DNA of 64,000 bases from Mesorhizobium sp. J8 (GCF_016591715.1 NZ_AP024109.1:2604001-2668000), one strand, 5' to 3'; counted from the first letter of the stretch, positions 43,446-53,126 are shown. The notes: a model not told the origin generated them from the sequence alone. Made by a program: numbers and translations.

Positions 43446-44333
43446 TCAGCCCGGCCCAATCTCGGAAAACAGCCAGTCGCGAAACGCCTTCACCTTGCGC
43501 TGGCGGATCGCTTCCGGCGGATAGACCAGATAGAAGCTCGACACCGCCTTCAGCGCGTGATCGAACGGCCGCACCAGCCTGCCGGAGGCGAGATCGGCGG
43601 AAACCAGCATGGTGCGGCCGAGCACCACGCCTTCGCCCTGCACGGCGGATTCCACCGCGAAAGTGGCGGAATCGAAGGTGAGGCCGCTATTCGGGTCGAC
43701 GCCTTCGACGCCGGCGCTGGCGAGCCACGCCGCCCAATCGATGCGATAGCCGTCGCGGATCAGCGTGTGGTGCTTGAGATCCTGCGGGTGCTTGAGCGGA
43801 TGCGGGCCTTCCAGCAGCTTCGGGCTGCAGACCGGAAACACCTCCTCGCCGGTGAGGAACTCCGCGGTCAGCCCGTGATAGTGGTCGGCGCCGTAGCGGA
43901 TGGCGACGTCGATGCCGTCGCCGCGGAAATTGGTCAACCTGCCGGTGGTCGAGACGCGCACATCGATGTCGCTATGCGCGCGATGGAAGCGATAGAGCCT
44001 CGGCACCAGCCATTTTCCGGCGAAGCCGTCCGACGTGCTGACGTTGAGCGTCGAACCCGACTGGCGCGAGGTCGCGGTTTGCGTCGCCAGCGCGAGTTGG
44101 TCCAGCGCCTCGCGCACGGCAATCGCATAAGGCTCGCCGACCGGGGTTAGTCGCACCGAACGCGTCGCGCGCTCGAAGAGCTGCACGCCGAGCTGATCCT
44201 CCAGATGTTTTATCGCCCGGCTGATTGCGCCATGCGTGAGGTTGAGCTCATCGGCGGCTCTGGAAAAATTAAGGTGCCGGGCGGCGGCCTCGAAGGCGGG
44301 CAAGGCGTTGAGAGGCGGCAGTCGGCGGGCCAT
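43446..44333 (-). CDS. LysR-family regulator (GcvA-like)
   Basis: A 295-residue LysR protein. The helix-turn-helix begins PPLNALPAFEAAARHLNFSRAA and the recognition part is THGAISRAIKHLE. The second half is a periplasmic-binding-like effector domain. Divergent from the VOC-SDR pair, which it probably controls; the gap contains CAAAC-TTTG-like repeats suitable for a LysR box. Confidence 0.92.
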   Translation of the reverse strand: MARRLPPLNALPAFEAAARHLNFSRAADELNLTHGAISRAIKHLEDQLGVQLFERATRSVRLTPVGEPYAIAVREALDQLALATQTATSRQSGSTLNVSTSDGFAGKWLVPRLYRFHRAHSDIDVRVSTTGRLTNFRGDGIDVAIRYGADHYHGLTAEFLTGEEVFPVCSPKLLEGPHPLKHPQDLKHHTLIRDGYRIDWAAWLASAGVEGVDPNSGLTFDSATFAVESAVQGEGVVLGRTMLVSADLASGRLVRPFDHALKAVSSFYLVYPPEAIRQRKVKAFRDWLFSEIGPG

Positions 44334-44461
44334 GGCGAAGCCATTTGTGAGTTATGGTAACAAATACTTGCCAAACTTTGGTTTGTCCGTCGAGCTTTTT
44401 CCAGCCAAAAATCCTCACAGAATTTGTGATCAACACTCACCTAAAAACCTGCGAGGACACT

Positions 44462-44923
44462 ATGGCCACCGTTCATCCCTTCCTCTGGTTCAACCTCGAT
44501 GCCGAAGCGGCGCGGGATTTCTATCTCTCGGTCTTCAAGAACAGCCGGACGCTCGGAGCGATCGAGTTCACCGACAAGCCGCACGCGATCTTCGACTTCG
44601 AGCTCGAAGGCCAGCGTTTTACGGCACTCAACGCCGGCGGCGTGCCGCCCTTCAACGAGCGCATCTCGCTTTACATCGAGACGAAGGACCAGGCAGAGAC
44701 CGATTATTTCTGGAACGCGCTCACTGCCGGCGGCGGCTCGGAACAGCCCTGCGGCTGGCTCAAGGACAAGTTCGGCGTCTACTGGCAGGTCATCCCGAGC
44801 GAGGCCTTGCGCCTGATGAACGACCCGGACCGTGAAAAGGCCGGTCGGGCACGCCAGGCGATGTACTCGATGAGGAAGATCGTCCTCGCCGACCTTCAAG
44901 CGGCCCACGGAGGCCGCGCCTGA
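44462..44923 (+). CDS. VOC/PhnB-like protein
   Basis: A 153-residue protein of the glyoxalase/PhnB-like group (HPFLWFNLDAEAARDFYLSVF, GGSEQPCGWLKDKFGVYWQVIP). Often labelled 3-demethylubiquinone methyltransferase, but no methyltransferase fold is present. The usual GxxW and D(K/R)FG positions are kept. Followed by an SDR gene 34 bases away. Confidence 0.88.
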   Translation: MATVHPFLWFNLDAEAARDFYLSVFKNSRTLGAIEFTDKPHAIFDFELEGQRFTALNAGGVPPFNERISLYIETKDQAETDYFWNALTAGGGSEQPCGWLKDKFGVYWQVIPSEALRLMNDPDREKAGRARQAMYSMRKIVLADLQAAHGGRA

Positions 44924-44957
44924 GCTCAATGTCCCGATTGAAGAACGGAGAAGACCC

Positions 44958-45689
44958 ATGACCACTCTCGCAGGAAAGAAGATCGTCGTCGTCGGCGGCA
45001 GCTCCGGCTTAGGTTTCGGCGTTGCGGCCGCGGCGCTCGAAAACGGCGCCGAGCTGGTGATCGCCGGCCGTTCGGCGGACAAGCTGAGGGCCGCAGCGAA
45101 GAGGCTCGGCGGGGCAGGGCGCGTGACGGCCATCGCCGCCGATATGGCGAACGAGACCGACGTCTCCCGCCTGTTCGAGCAAGCGGGCTCCTTCGATCAC
45201 CTGGTGGCGACCGCCGGCACGCCGCCGCCCAATGATCCGATCGGCGAAACCGACATGGATTTCGTGCGCGGCTTCGTCGACGGTAAGCTGATCGGCGCGG
45301 TGATGCTGGCCAAGCACGCCCTGCGCACGCTGAACAAGGGCGGCTCGATGATCTTCACCTCCGGCATCAACAAGGACCGCCCGCCTGTGCCTGGCGGCTC
45401 GGTGGTTTCGGCGGTCGCCGGTTCCTTCACCTATTTCGCCCGCGCGCTCGCGCTGGAACTCGCGCCGACCCGCGTCAACATCGTCTCGCCCGGCTGGGTC
45501 GACACCGAGATGTGGGACGAGATCGTCGGCGAGGCCAAGACAGGTTATTTCAACGAGATGGGCGGCCGCATTCCGGCCGGCAGGATCGCCAGGCCCGCCG
45601 ACATCGCGCCGGCCTATCTCTATCTCATGCAGAACGAGTTCATGACCGGCGAGACCGTCCATATCGACGGTGGGCAGCGGCTGGTGTGA
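44958..45689 (+). CDS. Short-chain dehydrogenase lacking Tyr/Lys pair
   Basis: A 243-residue SDR with the cofactor motif GGSSGLGFG near residue 14 and the conserved NIVSPGWVDTEMW near residue 175. The site that normally reads YxxxK reads VSAVA, so the catalytic tyrosine and lysine appear to be absent. Similar SDRs with shifted residues are known, so it could bind NAD(P) without normal catalysis. Downstream of the VOC gene in one operon. Confidence 0.87.
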   Translation: MTTLAGKKIVVVGGSSGLGFGVAAAALENGAELVIAGRSADKLRAAAKRLGGAGRVTAIAADMANETDVSRLFEQAGSFDHLVATAGTPPPNDPIGETDMDFVRGFVDGKLIGAVMLAKHALRTLNKGGSMIFTSGINKDRPPVPGGSVVSAVAGSFTYFARALALELAPTRVNIVSPGWVDTEMWDEIVGEAKTGYFNEMGGRIPAGRIARPADIAPAYLYLMQNEFMTGETVHIDGGQRLV

Positions 45690-45851
45690 GCGGGCAGGGT
45701 CGGACCTCTGGCTGGGGATCCCGCCTCACTCCTCGCCGTCCACAAGGACCGGGCGTCGCCTTCCAGACCTTCCGGGCAATGGCGTTTCCCGGGGCACGCT
45801 AATATACATGACGCTCGACTGAGCAGTGCCTCCGCCTCGTCGAGGAATGCC

Positions 45852-46184
45852 ATGCGAAGGGTCATCGCCACGGTAATCTGCATCGCCGCCGCGACAGGCG
45901 CTGGAGCCCATGACTGGTACGAAAACAAGGTCGATCCGGTAACGAACTTCAAGTGCTGCGGCGGCAGGGATTGCCGCCCCATACCGGAGTCCTCGGTGCA
46001 ATCCAGGGCCGACGGCGGCTACCTCTATCTGCCCGATAGTTTCAACATCCCGCGAGAGCGCGTGCAGGAATCGCCGGACGGCCGGTACCATATCTGCGAG
46101 AACAACTACGTCATAACCAACCAGCCCTATCTGCGCTGCTTCTTCGCGCCGCGGCCCAAGGTCTCAAGGTTGGTCCCTCGCTAG
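45852..46184 (+). CDS. Small exported cysteine-containing protein
   Basis: A 110-residue protein with a short signal peptide (VIATVICIAAATGAGA, cleavage before HDWYENK). The mature part has five cysteines (KCCGGRDC, YHICENN, YLRCFF), which suggests disulfides in the periplasm. No family recognised. Confidence 0.75.
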   Translation: MRRVIATVICIAAATGAGAHDWYENKVDPVTNFKCCGGRDCRPIPESSVQSRADGGYLYLPDSFNIPRERVQESPDGRYHICENNYVITNQPYLRCFFAPRPKVSRLVPR

Positions 46185-46220
46185 AGCGGTCTGCCGTTTC
46201 ACGGAAACGGCGGACCGCTC
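46184..46220. terminator. Hairpin repeat, possible terminator
   Basis: Arms AGCGGTC/GACCGCT around an inner CCGTTTC-ACG-GAAACGG hairpin. It starts at the stop codon of the preceding gene. Similar arms occur at 50111-50151, so it is a dispersed hairpin and lacks a long T run. Confidence 0.5.
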
Positions 46221-46265
46221 GTTGCAACTTCCGTCCCCGCGCAAACAGTCGCTTCTCGACTACGC

Positions 46266-47027
46266 TTAGCTCTGTAGATCGATACCCTCCGGCAGACGTT
46301 CGCCCTGCGCGTATCCGAAATAGTCCATGATCTCCCGCGCTTCGCCTGCGTCGAAGCGGCAGGCCACGTTCGCCGGCAGCCCGGATCGCCAGCCGCCCCT
46401 ATAGTCGGTGATCGGCTGGTTCACCTGGGCGTGCCGGCGAGCCGAATGCGGCGTGCGCACCGCCTTTTCCCGCCCCCACACGACAGGCTGGTGGTGATAA
46501 TTCAAAATGCCCGGGTCGAAGGTCACGCCGATGAAGCGGCATAGTCGTTCGATGGAAAGCGCGGGCGATTCGATGAAGTCCTCGTAACGCCACAGGATAC
46601 TTTCGCCATTTTCGATACGCGCCATCGAAGCCTTGCTGTCGGCCATCCATCTTTGGAAAGCCTTGTCGAAATCGCCTTCGTAACGCTGCCCGAGCGAGGT
46701 CACGATGTCCCTGCCGTCGCGCGTGACGACGATAAAGCGCGCGCCCGGAATCGTCTCGGCAATCTGCCTCGTATAGTGGATATGGTTCGGGGTCTTTTCG
46801 ACCCAGACGCTGCGGCGCGAAATGGCCGCCTGCAACAAAACCACGCTGAGCTTGGTCCATCGCGCCCCTTTGTTTGAGACAAACGCGCTTGTCTCGCGGC
46901 GGATGGAAAAAATCTCCGGATGCGAAGCCAGTATCCGGGCGAGCAAAGTTGACCCTGTATGCCCGCATCCACAAATGAATATTGAAACCTTGGGCTTCGG
47001 AAGAAGCCGTACCACACCCCTATTCAC
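46266..47027 (-). CDS. Sulfotransferase-family protein
   Basis: A 253-residue sulfotransferase. The PAPS 5-prime phosphosulfate loop reads CGCGHTGSTLL, and the 3-prime phosphate site is VVTRDGRDIVTSLG. Acceptor unknown, possibly a surface glycan or lipid. It starts at GTG with GGGGGAGA 9 bases upstream. A perfect inverted repeat GAGGATT-N6-AATCCTC is just before the start (47044-47063). Confidence 0.85.
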   Translation of the reverse strand: MNRGVVRLLPKPKVSIFICGCGHTGSTLLARILASHPEIFSIRRETSAFVSNKGARWTKLSVVLLQAAISRRSVWVEKTPNHIHYTRQIAETIPGARFIVVTRDGRDIVTSLGQRYEGDFDKAFQRWMADSKASMARIENGESILWRYEDFIESPALSIERLCRFIGVTFDPGILNYHHQPVVWGREKAVRTPHSARRHAQVNQPITDYRGGWRSGLPANVACRFDAGEAREIMDYFGYAQGERLPEGIDLQS

Positions 47028-47216
47028 AATCTTGATCTCCCCCGAGGATTTTAATCAATCCTCTTCTTCCGGGGATTGCAATAGGGAATGCTTAGATACC
47101 GTCGATGACGAACAGATAATTGCCATGGCCGCTATGGCCTGCAGGGGCAGGGCCTCTCGGTGGCATTCAGATCGGCTGGGCGAATCCTGCGGCAGGCGGC
47201 CCGCGGCAGGCCCGCA

Positions 47217-48110
47217 TCAATTTCTATGCCGCAGCGCCTCGACGATCACCGCCATCGCCGGCGAGAGCTGCCGCCGGCTCGGATAGTAGAGGTGGTAGCC
47301 CGGAAAGGGCAGGCTCCAGTCGTCGAGCACGATTCTGAGCCTGCCCGCGGCGACGTGTTGGCTGACGAGGTCTTCCGGGACATAGGCGATGCCGTGGCCG
47401 CTCAGCGCCGCCTCGACCATGGGAATGGTGGTGTTGAAGGTCAGCTGACCGTCTACCCGGACCCTGAGCTCGCGGCCCTTCTTCTCGAACTCCCAGGCAT
47501 AGAGCCCGCCGAAGGTGGTCTGCCGCAGGCTGATGCAATCGTGTCCGACGAGATCCTGCGGAATTTTCGGAACCGGACGGCGCGAAAAATAGTCCGGCGA
47601 GGCGACGGCCACCAGCCGCCAGTCGGGGCCGATGCGCACCGCGATCATGTCCTTGTCGACGCTCTCGCCAAGACGCACGCCGGCGTCGAAGCGCTCCTCG
47701 ACGATGTTGCGCATGCCGTTGTCGCTGTAGAGCTCGACGCGCAGATCCGGATAATCGCGCAGCATCGGCTCGAGCTTCGGCCAGACGATCGTGCGCAGCG
47801 CATGGTCGGACAGCGTGATGCGCACCGTGCCCGCGGGGCTGTCGCGGAAGGCCACAAGGCTCGAAAGGTCGGACTCTATGCCTTCGAAGCGCGGGACGAG
47901 CGACTGGTAGAGCCGCTCTCCCGCTTCCGTTGGTGCCACGCTTCGCGTCGTGCGGGTGAGCAGCCGCACGCCGAGGCGCGCCTCCAGTTGCTTGATCGTA
48001 TGGCTGAGCGTCGACTGCGATGTGCCAAGCTCGGCCGCCGCCCTGGTGAAGCTGCGCTCCCTGGCGACCGTCAGGAACCACAGCAAGTCCTTCAGATCCT
48101 CACGCTGCAT
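47217..48110 (-). CDS. LysR-family transcriptional regulator
   Basis: A 297-residue regulator. The DNA-binding part is DLLWFLTVARERSFTRAA with TSQSTLSHTIKQLE; the effector domain ends in PYHLYYPSRRQLSPA. It is divergent from the cyclophilin-like/cupin/alcohol dehydrogenase operon. The inverted repeat ATGGA-TAAG-TCCAT at 48186-48199 lies in the shared region and is a candidate binding site. Confidence 0.92.
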   Translation of the reverse strand: MQREDLKDLLWFLTVARERSFTRAAAELGTSQSTLSHTIKQLEARLGVRLLTRTTRSVAPTEAGERLYQSLVPRFEGIESDLSSLVAFRDSPAGTVRITLSDHALRTIVWPKLEPMLRDYPDLRVELYSDNGMRNIVEERFDAGVRLGESVDKDMIAVRIGPDWRLVAVASPDYFSRRPVPKIPQDLVGHDCISLRQTTFGGLYAWEFEKKGRELRVRVDGQLTFNTTIPMVEAALSGHGIAYVPEDLVSQHVAAGRLRIVLDDWSLPFPGYHLYYPSRRQLSPAMAVIVEALRHRN

Positions 48111-48289
48111 GGGATACCATCCTGGCTCGGCCGCTCGATCAAGCTGCGGCGGTTCGTAGCCTCCGCTCGCGAATTCATATCAAGAATGGATAAGTCCATG
48201 CAGATTGCAACGGCTAATCCAGATAGTGCCGGTGATTTATATAGCCGCCAGCGAAACGACTGGAGGGCTCGACCGACGGGCCGCGGCAC

Positions 48290-48592
48290 ATGGACACGAC
48301 CTATCCTTCGGGGCGGGATTTCTTTTCCATGCTGCCGCTCCATCTCGCCATCAGCGGCTACGCACACAATGAAAAGGTCGCTTACCTGCCGCGCAGGCTG
48401 ACCGAGGAGGGCAGCGGTCCGTTCGGCAATAGCGGCGCTACGACCCTTTGCTATTTCATGCCCTGGGGCAATCTGGCGATGTTCTACGCCGATTATCGCC
48501 ATCCCGGGTTGATCAGGCTCGGCCGCTTCGACGACGGTGAACAGGCGCTGCACATGCGCGGCGAGTTCCCGCTTCACATAGAACGCATCTGA
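48290..48592 (+). CDS. Cyclophilin-like domain protein, N-terminally short
   Basis: A 100-residue protein that matches a cyclophilin-like family usually encoded beside alcohol dehydrogenases ([35 protein letters not shown]). The first strand, normally about 20-25 residues, is absent and the ribosome site is poor, so the gene may be truncated at the 5-prime end. A stop codon at 48242 closes the frame upstream. Confidence 0.75.
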   Translation: MDTTYPSGRDFFSMLPLHLAISGYAHNEKVAYLPRRLTEEGSGPFGNSGATTLCYFMPWGNLAMFYADYRHPGLIRLGRFDDGEQALHMRGEFPLHIERI

Positions 48593-48612
48593 GGACGCAA
48601 AAGGAGATCATC

Positions 48613-49008
<396 letters not shown>

Positions 49009-49034
49009 CACGATCGACGAAAGGAGAGCAAGAA

Positions 49035-50051
49035 ATGCTCGCAACCGTTCTTAACAAGCCCGGCGACATCCGCTGCGAGGAAGTCGCCGACCCGAGAATC
49101 TTGCGGCCGACGGACGCCATCATCAAGCTCTCGGCAAGCTGCATCTGCGGCTCGGACCTTTGGCCCTATCGCGGGCTGCAGCCGGTCGACGGGCCGATGC
49201 ATATGGGCCATGAATATTGCGGCATCGTCGTCGAGGTGGGCGCAGAGGTGCGCACGGTTCGTCCCGGACAGTTCGTCGTCGGCTCCTTCTGCCTTTCCGA
49301 CAACACCTGTCCGCATTGCCGCTTCGGCTTCCAGTCCTCCTGCGAGCAGCGCGAGTTCATGAGTGGCGCCCAGGCGCCCTACGCCCGCGTGCCGCTGGCC
49401 GACGGAACGCTGGTGGCGACGTCCGAGGTTCCGCCGGCCGAGCTTATCCCTGACCTGCTGGCCGTGTCGGACGTGCTCGGCACCGGCTGGTATGCGGCCG
49501 ACGCAGCCGAGGTCCGCGAGGGATCGACGGTGGTCGTCGTCGGCGACGGCGCGGTCGGCCTGATGGGCGTGCTCGCGGCCAGGGAGATGGGCGCCGAACG
49601 CATCATCGCCATGAGCCGGCACGACAGCCGCCAGAAGCTCGCCCGCGAGCTCGGCGCCACCGACATCGTGGCCGAACGCGGCGAGGAAGGCATTGCGCGC
49701 ATCAAGGAACTGACCAGGGGCGTCGGCGCGGATTCGGTGCTGGAATGCGTCGGCACGGGAGAATCCTTCGACCAGGCGCTGGCCTGCTCGCGGCCCGGCG
49801 GCACCATCGGCTATGTCGGTGTGCCGCATGGCGTGAGCTTAGACGGCCAAAGGTTGTTCTTCGGCCAGAAGCGCATGCTGGGCGGCCCGGCGCCGGTGCG
49901 CCGCTTCCTGCCCGACCTGATGGACCGCGTCATCAAGGGCAGGATCAAGCCCGGCAAGGTCTTTGATCTCAAGCTGCCGCTGGCCGAGGTCGCCGAAGGC
50001 TATCGCGCCATGGATGAGCGCCGCGCCATCAAGGTGATGCTCGAAGTCTAG
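49035..50051 (+). CDS. Zinc-dependent alcohol dehydrogenase
   Basis: A 338-residue MDR enzyme. Catalytic zinc ligands are in CICGSD and GHEYCG; the structural zinc cysteines are in CLSDNTCPHCRFGFQSSC. The Rossmann motif is GDGAVGLMG near residue 172. It belongs with the cupin and cyclophilin-like genes under the divergent LysR regulator. Substrate is unknown. Confidence 0.93.
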   Translation: MLATVLNKPGDIRCEEVADPRILRPTDAIIKLSASCICGSDLWPYRGLQPVDGPMHMGHEYCGIVVEVGAEVRTVRPGQFVVGSFCLSDNTCPHCRFGFQSSCEQREFMSGAQAPYARVPLADGTLVATSEVPPAELIPDLLAVSDVLGTGWYAADAAEVREGSTVVVVGDGAVGLMGVLAAREMGAERIIAMSRHDSRQKLARELGATDIVAERGEEGIARIKELTRGVGADSVLECVGTGESFDQALACSRPGGTIGYVGVPHGVSLDGQRLFFGQKRMLGGPAPVRRFLPDLMDRVIKGRIKPGKVFDLKLPLAEVAEGYRAMDERRAIKVMLEV

Positions 50052-50151
50052 AGCAATTCCAGGAAAAGTGTGAGCGGTTTTCCTTCCTGAACTGCGTAAA
50101 AACAAAGAGATAGAGCGGTTCGCCGTTTCCGCGAAACGGTGAAACGCTCTA
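50052..50151. repeat. Dispersed intergenic repeat plus hairpin
   Basis: Starts with GAGCAATTCCAGGAAAAGTG and TTTTCC, then AACTGCGTAAAAACAAAG, a close relative of the copies at 22499-22651. It is followed by the hairpin TAGAGCG...CGCTCTA (50111-50151) with an inner CCGTTTC/GAAACGG, like 46184-46220. It lies between convergent genes. Confidence 0.7.
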
Positions 50152-50176
50152 GGCGCCGGCCCGGCTCCGAACCGTC

Positions 50177-50731
50177 TCAGGGCTCGGGGACCACCGCCCA
50201 TAGTGTCTTCGCAAACCCGCGCTTGTCGAGTTGCCACGACTTGCCGGCAACCGCCGCCTTGCCGTTTTGACATTTGTAGGAATAGACGGCGTCGTGGCCT
50301 GTCGCGAAGGCCGGCACGGTGTCGTCGTTCGGGTTGGTCTTGCAGAATTCGTCCGCACCCGGATTGGCGCGCGCGGTATTCATCCTGGCGCAAGGGAGGT
50401 TGGCACCGACAAAGCAGACCAGCACCTTGCCGTTCATGCAGCGATAGTTGGCCTGGGTCTGCAATTCCGATTCCGCCGGCGTGGCCTTTGCGTCTGGAAA
50501 CAGCTTCTTGAACGCCTTGGCCGTGCCGCCGTAAAGCTCATGCGAATAGGGGCGGACCGTGTCGTCGTTCTTCACTTGGCGGCAGAGTTTGTAGAGGTTC
50601 TGCGCGAGCGCCGCGTTAGTGGTCGCGGCCGGCGTCGCAGCGGATGCGGGCGCCGCGATCGCGCTGACGCCAGCGGCAACGAAAAGGGCCGACACAAGAA
50701 AGCCGATTGCCGAAAAGCGAAATGCAGTCAT
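50177..50731 (-). CDS. Exported hypothetical protein
   Basis: A 184-residue protein with a signal peptide (AIGFLVSALFVAAGVSA, cleavage near residue 31) and Ala/Thr-rich linker. The mature part has six cysteines (LCRQ, YRCMNG, VCFVG, PCARMN, FCKTN, YKCQNG), probably three disulfides. AAGGAGA is 5 bases from the ATG. Function not known; divergent from a cupin gene. Confidence 0.78.
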   Translation of the reverse strand: MTAFRFSAIGFLVSALFVAAGVSAIAAPASAATPAATTNAALAQNLYKLCRQVKNDDTVRPYSHELYGGTAKAFKKLFPDAKATPAESELQTQANYRCMNGKVLVCFVGANLPCARMNTARANPGADEFCKTNPNDDTVPAFATGHDAVYSYKCQNGKAAVAGKSWQLDKRGFAKTLWAVVPEP

Positions 50732-50810
50732 CGTGATCTCCTTGGACGGACCGGAGCAAAACGCGCAACAAGCCGTTAGACCAGACGGTGACATTGCAGG
50801 AGCGGCAAAG

Positions 50811-51341
50811 ATGGCGCAATCCGTCGACAAAAAGGAACCCCTTACCTTCCGCTTCGCCGATGACGGGCTGGTGCCCAACCATCCGCGCTGGCCGATGCTC
50901 GTCTATCCCGGCGCGGTGCCACTGCCGGACGACGTCGATCCGGCTGCCGTCTTCGAGGATATTTTCGGTGCCAATGGCTGGGGCGGCAGCTGGCGCAACG
51001 GCATCTATGGCTTCGTCCACTATCACTCGCGCATCCATGAGGTGCTGGGCATCGCGCGCGGCTACGCCGAGGTCCGCTTCGGCGGCGACAAGGGCAAGGT
51101 GCTGGAGGTCAAGGCGGGTGACGTGGCGGTGCTGCCGGCAGGCACAGGCCACCAACGCCTGTCCGGCTCGGCCGACCTTCTGGTGGTCGGAGCCTATCCG
51201 CCTTTCGGCACATACGACCTATGTCGCAGTCCGGAGCAGCATGCCGAGGCGCTGCGCACCATCCCGACGGTGGGCCGGCCCGACAAGGATCCGCTCTATG
51301 GCAGGGACGGGCCGCTGCTGAAAGCATGGAGCGAAGGCTGA
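50811..51341 (+). CDS. Cupin-domain protein (double-stranded beta-helix)
   Basis: A 176-residue protein. The cupin core is seen at YGFVHYHSRIHEVLGIARG with the second motif DVAVLPAGTGHQRL. It is of the type annotated as cupin_2 or phosphomannose isomerase-like. GCAGGAG lies before the ATG at 50811; the longer open frame is an artefact. Enzyme activity unknown. Confidence 0.85.
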   Translation: MAQSVDKKEPLTFRFADDGLVPNHPRWPMLVYPGAVPLPDDVDPAAVFEDIFGANGWGGSWRNGIYGFVHYHSRIHEVLGIARGYAEVRFGGDKGKVLEVKAGDVAVLPAGTGHQRLSGSADLLVVGAYPPFGTYDLCRSPEQHAEALRTIPTVGRPDKDPLYGRDGPLLKAWSEG

Positions 51342-51342
51342 A

Positions 51343-51474
51343 ATGGCAAGGACCGTTGCCATCGAGCATCTGACGCTCGACGGCGTCTTCCGGGCGCCGG
51401 CGCGTGCCGATGAAGACATGCGCTACGGTTTCGGACATGGCGGCTGGGGAATTCCAGGCAGCGCCCCGCAGCTC
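51343..51474 (+). pseudogene. Remnant of a dihydrofolate reductase/RibD_C-type gene
   Basis: The first 43 codons read IEHLTLDGVFRAPARADED and RYGFGHGGWGIPG, the well-known N terminus of small RibD C-terminal-domain (dihydrofolate reductase-like) proteins. Beyond residue 43 the match ends and the frame continues as unrelated sequence for about 50 codons. The rest of the roughly 190-residue gene is missing, so this is a decayed fragment. Confidence 0.6.
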
Positions 51475-51623
51475 CCGCCTTTTCGGGCCCGGACAGGCGC
51501 CTCGGCGCTGAAACTGTCCAGCCAGGTTACGACCGCCACGGGCGTGGCGATCCTCATTTTATGCATCCGACGGCAAGGCCGCGGCGGAGCGGCCGGAGTA
51601 GAACTGGGACGCGCCATCCCTGT

Positions 51624-51983
51624 CTACGGATAATGTGTCTTCTTCGGCGCGTAGGTTGACGGGTCGAAATCCAGTTCCTTCGGCAGCGGCTGGCTCGAGC
51701 ACTGGAGATGTATCTGGCGGGCGAGCAGCCGTCGCTGCTGTTGCTCGTGCTCCTTGGCGGCTGCGACGAGTCCCATGCTGTAGGGGCCAACCAGCACGCC
51801 GTAGCCCCAGCCGGGGTGTTCCTTCTCGCGGGCGGCGTAGTCCGAAGCCGCTGTGCGGGCCTGCTGGCATTCCGGCGACGCCCATTTCGGATCCTGCTGC
51901 GAAAGCGAGGCGCCATAGTCGACCGGAGAGGACACGCATCCAGCCACTGCCGCGCTCAGCGCGACGATCACCGCAATTCTCAT
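51624..51983 (-). CDS. Putative lipoprotein
   Basis: A 119-residue protein with a short signal and lipobox VAGC (cysteine 16). The mature part has few conserved features beyond Gly/Tyr near GWGYGVLVGPYSMG and a heptad-like Gln/Arg stretch (EHEQQQRRLLARQIH). No family recognised. Its upstream region faces the EthD gene. Confidence 0.7.
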   Translation of the reverse strand: MRIAVIVALSAAVAGCVSSPVDYGASLSQQDPKWASPECQQARTAASDYAAREKEHPGWGYGVLVGPYSMGLVAAAKEHEQQQRRLLARQIHLQCSSQPLPKELDFDPSTYAPKKTHYP

Positions 51984-52182
51984 CGTTTGAGTCCTCGCTA
52001 ATTTAGAGCGGAGACTACACGGAACGCACCTTCGCACAAGCGAGAAGGTCTCGAAAGCGGATGGAAGAACCGACAGCCGCATCGCCGCGCTTCGAGCCGA
52101 TTTTCGGATTCTTTTCTGCGCTCCGTTCCGTTTCCACCCGCCCATTCGTCCTTGGTTCGTCCACCAAAAGGAGAGAGCCGCA

Positions 52183-52497
52183 ATGGCTGGAATGGTCGTT
52201 ATCTATAAGCAGCCGGCTGACGCGAAGGCGTTCGACAAGCATTATTTCGAAACTCACATACCGCTGGCCAAGAAGATCCCGGGTCTGAGGAAATATGAGG
52301 TCAGCCAAGGGCCCGTCACCGTGGCCGCCGGACCATCCGATGTCTACTTGATCGGGGTGCTGCATTTCGACGATCTCGGCGCGATGAAAATAGGAATGGC
52401 GAGTCCGGAGGGAAAAGCGGCGGGCGCCGATCGCCGGCTTTACGCACCCGATGAGTCGGGTGTTCAGATTTTCCTTTTCGACAGCATGGAAGTCTGA
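52183..52497 (+). CDS. EthD-family protein
   Basis: A 104-residue protein of the ferredoxin-like EthD fold (MVVIYKQPADAKAFDKHYFETHIPL type opening, then a GLRKYEVSQG strand). EthD proteins assist oxidation of ether compounds or are annotated as small dimeric alpha-beta barrels; here function is open. AAGGAGAG lies upstream of the ATG. Confidence 0.85.
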   Translation: MAGMVVIYKQPADAKAFDKHYFETHIPLAKKIPGLRKYEVSQGPVTVAAGPSDVYLIGVLHFDDLGAMKIGMASPEGKAAGADRRLYAPDESGVQIFLFDSMEV

Positions 52498-52511
52498 GCC
52501 CCCGCCGCAGC

Positions 52512-53081
52512 TCAAAATTTCCGGCTGAGATAGGCCGACCCGCCGAGACCGAAGCGCCACTCGGCTTGCACGCCTTTTGTTAGGCCGATCCTGCGTCCGC
52601 TGAGGATAGCGGCCGGATCGGTCTGCGAGCGCGCGAATTCGAAGGGCGGCGCGGCGAGCGAGAGCCCGTTATGCGAGCCGTCGATACCGAGCGCCTGGCA
52701 GAGCTTGCCGGGGCCGGAGCAGAGCAGGCGGTCATTTTCGGTGCCCCGCCGCTCGCGCATCGCGGCGATGCCGGATTGCGGCTGGATGGCCCGGATCAGC
52801 ACGGCGCTGCCCGGCAGGCACACCGCGTTCAGGCACCAATGCAGGCCGTAGGAACGGTACACATAGGCCGTGCCGGGCGCGCCGTACATCGGCGCGTTGC
52901 GCGGCGTGCGGCCGCGAAAGCTGTGCGAGGCGGGGTCGTCGGGCCGGTATGCCTCGGTCTCGACGATGACGCCGCCGATGCCGGCAAGTGCAAGCGCCCC
53001 GCCGATCATCTCGCGCGCGACGAGCGTGGCATCGCGCGCAAAAAAATCGCGCAGCGGACCGGATCCTGCGCTAGGCCGCAT
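52512..53081 (-). CDS. DNA-3-methyladenine glycosylase (AAG/MPG type)
   Basis: A 189-residue enzyme. The catalytic glutamate is in VIVETEAY, followed by the base-flipping tyrosine region ([20 protein letters not shown]) and the C-terminal [11 protein letters not shown]. It removes alkylated purines such as 3-methyladenine during base excision repair. It lies 45 bases after the M20 amidohydrolase in the same direction. Confidence 0.93.
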   Translation of the reverse strand: MRPSAGSGPLRDFFARDATLVAREMIGGALALAGIGGVIVETEAYRPDDPASHSFRGRTPRNAPMYGAPGTAYVYRSYGLHWCLNAVCLPGSAVLIRAIQPQSGIAAMRERRGTENDRLLCSGPGKLCQALGIDGSHNGLSLAAPPFEFARSQTDPAAILSGRRIGLTKGVQAEWRFGLGGSAYLSRKF

Positions 53082-53126
53082 GGCGGTGGATGCTGATCGG
53101 AAGGGCCATCTTCAGCGTGGAATCAT

